The notes below the pieces were generated by a model. It saw only the letters and a list, made by a program, of their open reading frames with translations. It did no database searches and had not been told where the DNA came from. Position numbers and translations under genes: made by a program. A stretch of 64,000 nt of DNA from assembly GCA_017506865.1 (NCBI GenBank), contig JAFCMP010000073.1:186001-250000 (forward strand), read 5' to 3'. Shown here piece by piece: positions 12,701 to 22,100 of this stretch. This DNA comes from Tribonema minus (taxonomy: Eukaryota; Sar; Xanthophyceae; Tribonematales; Tribonemataceae). Positions within the stretch are counted from its first letter, which is position 1; every line of letters begins with the position of its first letter.

Positions 12701-15700
12701 CGCACGCAGCCAGGTGCACTAGCCCTAGCATGATTTAGGGCAATGTAGCCCTTGCCCCAACTCTTATTGCGACTTCAAGGCGCATGCGACCAGATGCGCC
12801 AGCCCTAACCTCAACGGCTGCTCTAGTTCAAATTGCGACTTCAAGCCACAGGCGGTCAGGTCTACTAACCCTGACCCTGACCCCAACTCAAGGTTCTAAC
12901 CCAACCCCAGTCCTAACCTTAACGGAGGCGTCAAGGCGCTCGCCGCCAGGTGCATGCCAACGGACTCTTGGGCATCGACAATGGGAAACAGGCATCACGC
13001 TCAGGCTTAGGGCAAGGCAAATGCCACAGCGACCAGCTGCTCTAGCTTTATGTGCCACTGCTCCGTCAGGCATCACGTTTGTGCAGCGGGTTTGGTCACC
13101 CTATTTGTGACGATTACCTGTGTACATGGCGTCATGCATCATCTGCTGCAGGCTGCCCATAAGGACTGGCCGCAACGCCCAAATAGATGGGGACTGGCTG
13201 CACCGTCCAGTTGAAATTGTTTTCTCCGAATGCAATTCTCTGCGCTCACGCGCATGGTTGGCCAGACCAGCACCGCAAAACCGCTCCCCACGTACCCAGC
13301 TCATTTTTGCGGCACGTCGTATTAAATCAATGCTGCTTGTGACCGTGTGTACATATGCACCGCATCCTACTGCCGCAGACAGCTGATAGAGGCAGGCACA
13401 CATTAAATACAATTATCGCTGCTCCTCGTGACTCGGTGTACAACATTATCACGTCCTACTGTCACAGGCTGCTCATAGAGGCCGGCGGAACCGCCGAGAT
13501 AGCCGTGGATCTGGTGAGGGCGCGCTTCGCCGCCCCCGTGGAGGCACGGCTCACGTGCTGGGCGCTGAGGGGGGAGAGGGGGGGCATGCCCCCGGCATCA
13601 ACCATGGTCTTCCTACTGAGGTACAGCAGCTACAGAATGTCAAAGGGCTTAATGTGGAACTGCCTACACGTGATGTTATGATGTTGTCGGGAGTGCCGCC
13701 GGCACTGACCATGGCCTTCCTACTGAGGTACAGCAGCTGAAAACCAGCAAGGCTTGTTGTGGGACTGGCTTCACATGATAGTGTGATGCTGTCGGGCATG
13801 CGCCTAGCATGGACATGTGATGTTTTTGCTCAGGTGCAAACAGCAGCTGCAGACAGCCATGCATGTTGCCCAACTGGCTTGAGAGTCGCTGCACATTACT
13901 ACATTGTGCTGCCATCAGACTTGCCACCAGCATCCACCATGGCGTTCCGGCTCAGGTGCGGCAACTCAAGTCTGGCACCTGGCTCAATGAGGTGTTGTTG
14001 CTCAAGGGCAGCTACTGCATTGCTGTCTGGCATCAGGCTTCAGTGGGTTGCTGTCCTGCGGTGCCATCAGGCTAGGATGAGGGTTAGGGGTAGGGTTAGG
14101 ATTAGGGTTAGTTTTAGGGTTAGGGTTAGGGTTAGAGTTAGGGTTAGCGAGCAAGTTGCTGCTCAAGTTACCCATTTTGCGCAAACAGACGACCGTTGTT
14201 CAGCGCTTCTTGCGCAATGTCAGTCGGCACAACATACCTCGGAGCACTGAAGGTTTCCGTTGTGTAACTGCCACACTTTTCTGACCGCCATGCCCAGAGG
14301 TCGTGCGTGGACTCCGTGCAACCGCAGCAGCACCGCAGCCTTGCGCACTTTCAACCGACAAAACTCCAATGTTTGCAGTTCATTTGCCACTTTCTTGTAA
14401 CTGCCGTGTCGCGCGTGGACTCCGTGCAGGTGCAGCAGCGCCACGTCCCCGTGTGCAATCTCACCTGACAAAACGTTGACGGTTTTAGTGCATGTAACTG
14501 CCACATTTGTAACTGCCGCGCGCGCAGGTCGCGCGTGGACTCGGTGCAGCCGCAGGAGCGTCACACCCTCGCGGCGACGTGCTACGAGCCCGCGACCATC
14601 GAGCTGCACATCGCCAACCCCTTCGTAACGGACGAATCCGGCGTCAGCAGCGGCTCAGCGGCAGAGAGCGCCGCCGCCACCATCGCGGAGCTCGCCGCGG
14701 GCACATGCAAGTTCACAGTTGAACTTCGCCAGGAGCTGATCGCGCCGCACGCTTCGCTGGCCGGCGCGCTGAACCGCGGCAGCGGCGGGCGCCCCCGGAC
14801 GAGCTCGCAGCGCGCAGCGACGCCTCACGGCAGCAGCGGCGGCGGCAGCAGCGTCAGCCCCAGCAAAGGCAACTTCAAACATGGCGGCGGCGAGGGGGGG
14901 GGCCTGGCAGGGGGTCGGGGACCCCGCGGGAGTCAGTTACAGCGGAGCGTCGCCGCCGACATGGATCCCCTCGTTGTTGAGGTTCTGGAGGCGCTGAGGA
15001 GCCCGTTCCACGCGGCGGCGGCGACGCTGGTGGTCCCCGCGCGCGGGCGGGGGACGTTGAAGTTGGTGTGCCTGCCGTTCGCGCCCGGCGCGTACGCGTG
15101 CACCGTGATGCTGCGCCACGAGCGCCTGGGCGAGTTTGCGGTCGCCGTGCACGCGGACGTCGCGCTGCCGACAGCTAGCAGAGCGCCCCCCATGACTGTT
15201 ACGCCGGAGGCGGGAGTGGTGGGTTCCATGCAGAGGGAGCTGCGCGTGCCGAGCAAGAACGTCGCTCTGGCTGCGGCGGTGACCACGCTGGTGGAGAGGT
15301 AAGCACCTGAAGTTAGGGAGCTAGGGTTTGGCGGATTCTCAACCACACAACACTATCATTCAAAAGCATGACGGTTGCAGGTAGCACGACCAATTGATCT
15401 TCGACCACTTGAACTACCTCCAGAAAGCATTTAAAAGTTTTTGGTACCACGACCAACTACTCTCAATATTCAATTACATGAGGATTGTGCTTACAAACAA
15501 TGTGCTCAGGTACCACGGCCGCATTGATCTCCAATTACTTGAACTTCCATCACTCAAACTGCCTCACAAAAACATCACGGCCTCATACCACGCCCCAACT
15601 AGTGATCTTCAAATACATGACCTTTGTGTCCTTGCAACACGATGTGGGCAGGTACCAAGGCGACGCGCGCACCAAGGCACGCGCCGCCCTCGCCAAGTAC

Positions 15701-18700
15701 TGCTCGCTCTCGGCTTTCAGCGAGCTGAGCACTGCTGCAACCGCCGCAGCCGCCTCCACGGACTCCCTCGCCGGCGCCGCCGCCGCCGCCGTCCCCTTCT
15801 CCATCCGCATCGACAGCCCCTTCCTGCAGCCGCTGCGCGACGAGATCCTCATTCTGCCGGATGAACCACTGAGCACTGCTGCCAAGAGCGGCAGCGGCAG
15901 CAGCGCGGCGGCGGCAGCAGCGGCGGCGGCGGCGGCGGCGCACCGCGCGGTCGCGGCGCTGCCCAAGGCCGTGGAGCTGTGCGCGCCGGGCAGCAGCGGC
16001 GGCGCGTCGCTGGCGACGAACGTGGCGCTGCTGGCGTTCGCGCCGACGGCGGCGGGCGCGTACCCGTGCACGGCGGTTGTCGCGTGCGCGTCGCCGTGGG
16101 TGACGGACGTGCGCTGCTACGAGCTGCGCGCCGTGGTGACGCCGCCGAGCGTCGTCACGGAGCTCCTCTTCAGGTGCGACTTCAAATGAACTTGAGCAAA
16201 TAGGGGGATGTCGTGGCATGCGGCACAGTAGGATCACGGTCAAAGCAGGTCTGCTCGCTTGTGAAGCATGAGCACTGCCGCCGAGCGTCGTCACAGAGCT
16301 CCTGTGTAGGTGAAACTTGAAATGAGGCAGGGCCGTTCGAGGAGGTTAAGCTTTGAGGCAAATGCAGGGATGTTGTGGCATGTGGCACAGTAGGGTCATG
16401 GTCACCGTAGGTATGTTTGCTTGTGGAGCGTTGGCATTTTCGCTGCACACGAGGGCTGGCTCAATTTTTCTAACCCCTCCCTTGCGCTACTGTAGGGTTA
16501 GGGGTTAGGGTTGGAGTCAGGGTTGCGTTGGGTTGTGGGTGGAGTAGTACTACAGCCGCCGCCTCTCACACTAAACATGCCCCCCCTCCCCCAACGCAAC
16601 CCCTCACTACACCTCACAGGGCCACGGCCGTTGCACTGACCGCGCTCTGTGCCCACGCTTCACCATACCTACCTCCCCCGCAGGTGCCCCGCGGGCCAGA
16701 AGATTGTGCAGCAGGTCCCCGTGCACAACAGCAGCGACGTGGACTGGCTCCTCATCGCTCAGCCGCGCCCCCCGCCCCCCTTCGCCGGCCCCCCCTCCAT
16801 CAAGATCCCCGCGCGCGGCTCCGCCCTCTACCCCATCTCCTACGCGCCACTGCAGCCCACGCCGCCGCCGTCGCAGCCGCTGCCGCCAACTTCAAGTGAA
16901 AACTTCAACTTTAACTTCAACAAGGACGTGCCGCCCCTCGACCTCGGGGGCGCGCCGGGGTCGCGCGTCGCGACGCCTGCTGCTGCTGCGGCGGCGACGG
17001 CGGCGGCGGCGGCGCTGGAGTGCGGCGACACCGCGAAGCTCGTGCTGTGCGATGAGAAGAGCCTGGGGAAGCCGGTCACCGTGGAGTTCGTGCTGCGCGG
17101 CGCCGCGGAGGAGCCGCTCGCGGAGGAGCACAGGGTCATCGCATGCGCAGCGCGGCAGAGCGCGGCGGAGCGCTTCCCCGTGCGCAACGCGTTTCCGCGC
17201 GCCATCACGTATAGGGCGGAGACCGATCTGCCGGGGGTCAGCGGCGCAGCAACGCTCAGCGTGCCGGCGCACGGCGAGGGCTTCTATGACCTAGTTGTGT
17301 GCCCCCCCTTTGGGGGGACGTTCACGGGGAGTCTGACGTTCACGCCGCTGCCGCCGCAGGCGACACGGGCGAGCGTTGCTGTGGGGGGTGGGGGGGCAGG
17401 GGGTGGGGGGGTAGGTATTGAGGGGTGCGCCGTGTGGTATACGATTGAGGTGCAGGCGGCGAGCCCGCAGGAGGAGGACACCATTGAGGTATGTATGTAT
17501 GTATGTATGTATGTATGCATTCAGTAGTGGGCATGCGCGCATACGTGTGATGTGCTGTACAACTGGATGCAACAGGGTCTGGAGGTCACGCTTGCGGCAG
17601 CATGTTGTGCCACGGTGGTGTGTGCTTTGCTCAATCGCTGTTTGCAGTAGACATGAGTTTACGGCAGTAACAAAATCTGCGTGTGCAGCTGTTCTTAAAA
17701 TTTACAGGGGGGCTCAGCACACTGCCATGCCCCTGTGGAACGACAGACGGCCACTTAGAGTCTTATGCGATGCAACAATCACTCGGAGAACAAAGTTTTG
17801 CGCCTGGTGGTCATCGATACCACAGAGAATTCGAGATGTTGGAGCGGAGCAGGTGGCATGCAAAACGATTTGTATGCAGTCCGCCATCATACTTGACTCC
17901 TGAAAAGCAACACACTCAAATGCCAACTTCAATCTCGGACCTCCCCCCCCCCCCCCCCCCTTCCCCCCCCTTCAGGTGAGAACCCCCCTGCGCACCGCCC
18001 TCGGCGTCGAGATCAGCCTCACCAACCCCCTCAGCGAGCAGCTCGAGTTTGAAGTCGTACTTCAGGGCGAGGGCGTCATGGGCGAGCCCGCCTTTGCGCT
18101 GCAGCCCGACGAGAGCGCCACCTACACGGTGTACTACGCGCCGCTGCGCGTGGGGAGCTTCGAGGGGAGCGTCACCTTTGCCAACGCGCGCGTCGGCGAG
18201 TTCTGGTACAAACTTCAACTTGAAGCGGAGGAGGCGCAGCCTGTGACGCTCCCGCCCCTCAGCGCCCCCGTCGGCGCGAGCGCGAGCGTGAGCGTGGACG
18301 TGGAGAACCCCACGGGGCAGGTGGTTACGCTCGAGGCGAGCGTGAGCAACAGGCGAGTGAGCAGAGGATTTTGCTCTGTAGAAGTACTTTGTTTACGCAC
18401 TTTCGTGGTTTTTGAAGTGCGGAACTCCAATGAAGTACTCAAGTTATGCAGCGCTAAGGCTTGCGCTTGTGCTGTGCGCGTGCTCGTATGTGAGTTGACA
18501 GCTGAAATAGCAAGCGCCCCCTGTGCTCAGCCAGGCCAGCTATGGTCACCCCACCCAGGAGGACCTCTGCACTATACTGAGCGGCATCTGGCAGCCCCCT
18601 TCCCCCCCCCTCATGACACCAATCCGCACGATGCTGCGCCCTTGCCAGCCAACTGTCAGCCTCACCCTGCACTTCACTCAGTCTCAATGATCTCACGCGC

Positions 18701-19136
18701 GCCGCTGCCCCCCCCCCCCCCCCTCCCACGCAACAAACTTCAACTCGCGCAGGCGCAACTTCGCGGTGACGCCCCCGACCCTCACGCTGGCGCCGTTCGC
18801 GACCGCCACCGCGATCGTCACCTACACCCCCAGCAGCATCGGCGAGCCCGAGACCGCAGACATCATCCTCCGTCCCGTCGGCAAGCACCCGCCGCTCGGC
18901 GACTGGGCCTACAGCGCGAGCGGCACTGGTGCGCTGCCCGGCGTCATGGACGAGCAAAGCCCAGTCAGCGCCGTGGGCGAGGTCGCCAGCTACACGTTCG
19001 CGTTCCGCAACCCCTTTGCGCACCCGCTGCTCGTCGACGTCGTGCTGCGCGAGGGCGCCGACGCGTCGTCGAGCACCGCTGCCGCTGCCGCCGCCGCTGC
19101 CACCACTGCGCCACACGACAACAGCGGAGGCGGCGG

Positions 19137-19168
<32 letters not shown>

Positions 19169-22100
19169 CAGCCCGCTCCAAGCGCCCCGCATCGAGCGAC
19201 GCCGGCTACGATGGCGCTGTCGCGTCACTGCGCGAGCGGGCGGCGGCGGCGGCGGCGGAGAGCGTCGCGGCGGCGGCGGCGTCGCCGCTGACGCTGCTGC
19301 TGAAGAAGACGGCGTCCGTCGTGCTGGGGCCGTTCGCGTCGCTGCAGCTGCCGCTGGCGTTCGCGCCAACGGTGATTGCGGACACGGTGGCGTGCCTGGA
19401 GGTGCGCGGGCAGCCCGCGCGTGGCACCGGGTCGGCGGCGCGCGCACTCACGTGGGTGTTCCCTATCCGCGGCGTCGCGGAGGCGCCTGTGGTGAGTCAC
19501 ACTTGAAGTAGCAATTTCCTAGTACTTGTGATTGGACGAAGTATGTGAACAAGAGGTGGCGAGGGCCCTGACGTGAGTGTGTCCGATCCGCGGCATCGCA
19601 GAGGCACCTGTGGTGAGTCATACTTGAAGTAGCAATTTCCCAGTACTCCGCGCCGCTGTGGTGAGTCACACTTGAAGTAGCAATTTCCTTAGTATTTGTG
19701 GTTGGAATAAGTATGTAAACAAGAGGCGGCGCGCGCCCTGACGTGGATATTCTCGATCTGCGGCGTCGCGGAGGCGCCTTTGGTGAGTCACTCTTGAAGA
19801 ACTGATTTCTGATACTTGGAAGAAGCATGTAAACTTCTGTAGTTCCTTTCTCTTGGTTCCTGCTTTTGCACTGCCGGGCTAGAGGGCTAGGGTCAGGGCT
19901 AAGGTTGGGGGTGCTGTGGTGAGTTCACTCGTGCTTTCACGACTTCTTGCAAGGGGAGGGGAGTGGAAGGGCTTAGCTCACCTCATATTTTTTGACTCGT
20001 ATACTTGACGTGTGAGTGATGGTGGTGTCGAGCGTGCGCGCTTGGTACTGCGTGTACAGGCCTAACCCTAAACCTAACCCTGCATGAATGTTTGACGTTT
20101 GTAACTCGGAAAATTCAAGAATCACCAAGTCGATGACTCTCGTGGTGCGAATGGCTGACTTGAGATGGGACGTGGAATTAGCGTTGTGCATTGTGAGTAA
20201 ATTAGGAACGCACTTGCCCTGCGTCGCGTACATGAACACTGGCAGCACTGACCTGAGATGGCCCAACCTAACCCCTATTCCAAACACTAACCCTAACCCT
20301 AACCTAACCCTAACCCTAATTACGCGCTGCCCCTGCAGGTTCCCCGCGCGTTCTCTCTGACCACCGCGGCCAAGACCAGCATGCGGCGCGATGTTGAAGT
20401 TGTGCTGCGCGGCCTGACAGAGGTCATAGGACAGGAGACCTTCGAGTACCAGCTGGTGCTGCCGCCGCTGCCGGCGGAGACTGTGCCGCAGCAGCAGGCA
20501 GCGACAGCAGGTGAGATGCTGACAACGCTCGACAAACCCTGAAAACGTTGAAGGAATAGGGTTTGAGCTAGGATACAGAGTTAGGGTTAGGGTTAGGGTC
20601 AGGGTCATTCTGGATTGCGCCGCAGCAGCAGGCAGCGACAGCAGATGAGAGTGTTGTTAACGCTCAACAATGTACCCCTATGATCGTGCCCGTAGGGTTA
20701 GTACCCTTTGGAGTTAGAATTAGAGGTAGGGCTATAAATAGGGTCAGGATTAGGGTTAGGGCGAGGGCTGCCCTGAGCCCACCTTTGCACTTCTCTGCTG
20801 ACTCAACTGTAGATAGCTGGTCAGTTACACTCTGCAGTGCTTGCATCGCACTACTGTTCTTAATGCTGTTTTTTTGTAACTGTTGTTGCTGACGCTACAG
20901 CGTCACTTGTGCCCATGGTTCATGGCCCAATATTCAACGTGGCCTTGCGCATACATCATACCTACCTACGTGCCTTCCTTGCACACTTGCGCTCGCCGCG
21001 CCAGGACGAGTGGGTGGCGCAGCAACAGGCGGTCTCCGAGGCGGCGGCAGCGGCAGTGATGGGACTGCGCATTTTGGAATGCGCGTTGACCGTAGCCGTA
21101 ACCCTAACTTGACTCTGACCCCAATACTCACCCATGTTCCAACCCCAACCCTACTTTGCAAGCTCGCCATGACCCTTAGGTTGCTAGCCCTGAGCCATAC
21201 CCCCAATCCTCACTGTTCTGCTGACCCCGCCTTGTCAGGGCGCGTGGGCGGCGCGGCGGAGGCGGCATCGGCGGCAGCAGCGGCAGCGGCGACAGGACTG
21301 CGCCTCGCGGAACGCGCGCTGACGGTGGCAGCGCTCCACACTACCATCACGCACGCGCGCCAGCCGCTGCTGTTCCAGCTGTCGTTTGAGCCGCTGCGGC
21401 CGTTCACCGCGGCGGCAGAGCTTGTGGTGATAAGGCGTAGCGGCGGGCGGTGGCGCTTCGGCATCTCCCTGATAGCTACTGACGCGGCGCCCGACGACAG
21501 CTTTGAGATACAGGTGCGTACGCCACGCCGTGTTGCTGCGCTGCCTCGAACTTGTGGACTTGCAACAGCAGTTCATGTTATGTGCATGAGCTGCCAGCAA
21601 AGCGTGCCACTGCCTTGGCGGCAGAAAGAAGCAACCGCCGCTCTCCCAAAGCACACCGCATCTCCAAGCCGTTGTTCCACGTCATCTCCTGCTGTTCGCA
21701 CACTCGCTCTGCGCCACGCCTCCAGCCAGTATGCGATTATTCCCGTCTCTTGAATGCACTCAGCACTGTCACGTGTACTACTGCACCGCGCGCCCGCAGC
21801 CACACCGCAACCGCCTAACCCTACCCCAAACCCTACATGATAGGCGCCCGTCGGCGGCGCCGCCAGCGTGTCCCTGCGCCTGTGCAACTGCTACCTGGGC
21901 TGCGCGCCCTTCCAGGCGTATGTCTTCTATGTCGTAAATAGCATCAGTACTGTCGCGTGTACTCACGCACACCGCGCTTACAACCGCCATGCATCAATGT
22001 GTGTGTCATAAATTGTACTTCGCGAAGTACTCATCACTGTCGCATCACTCATGTGCTGCGCCCCCGCAACCCCATCGCAACCGCCGCCCACACAACCACA

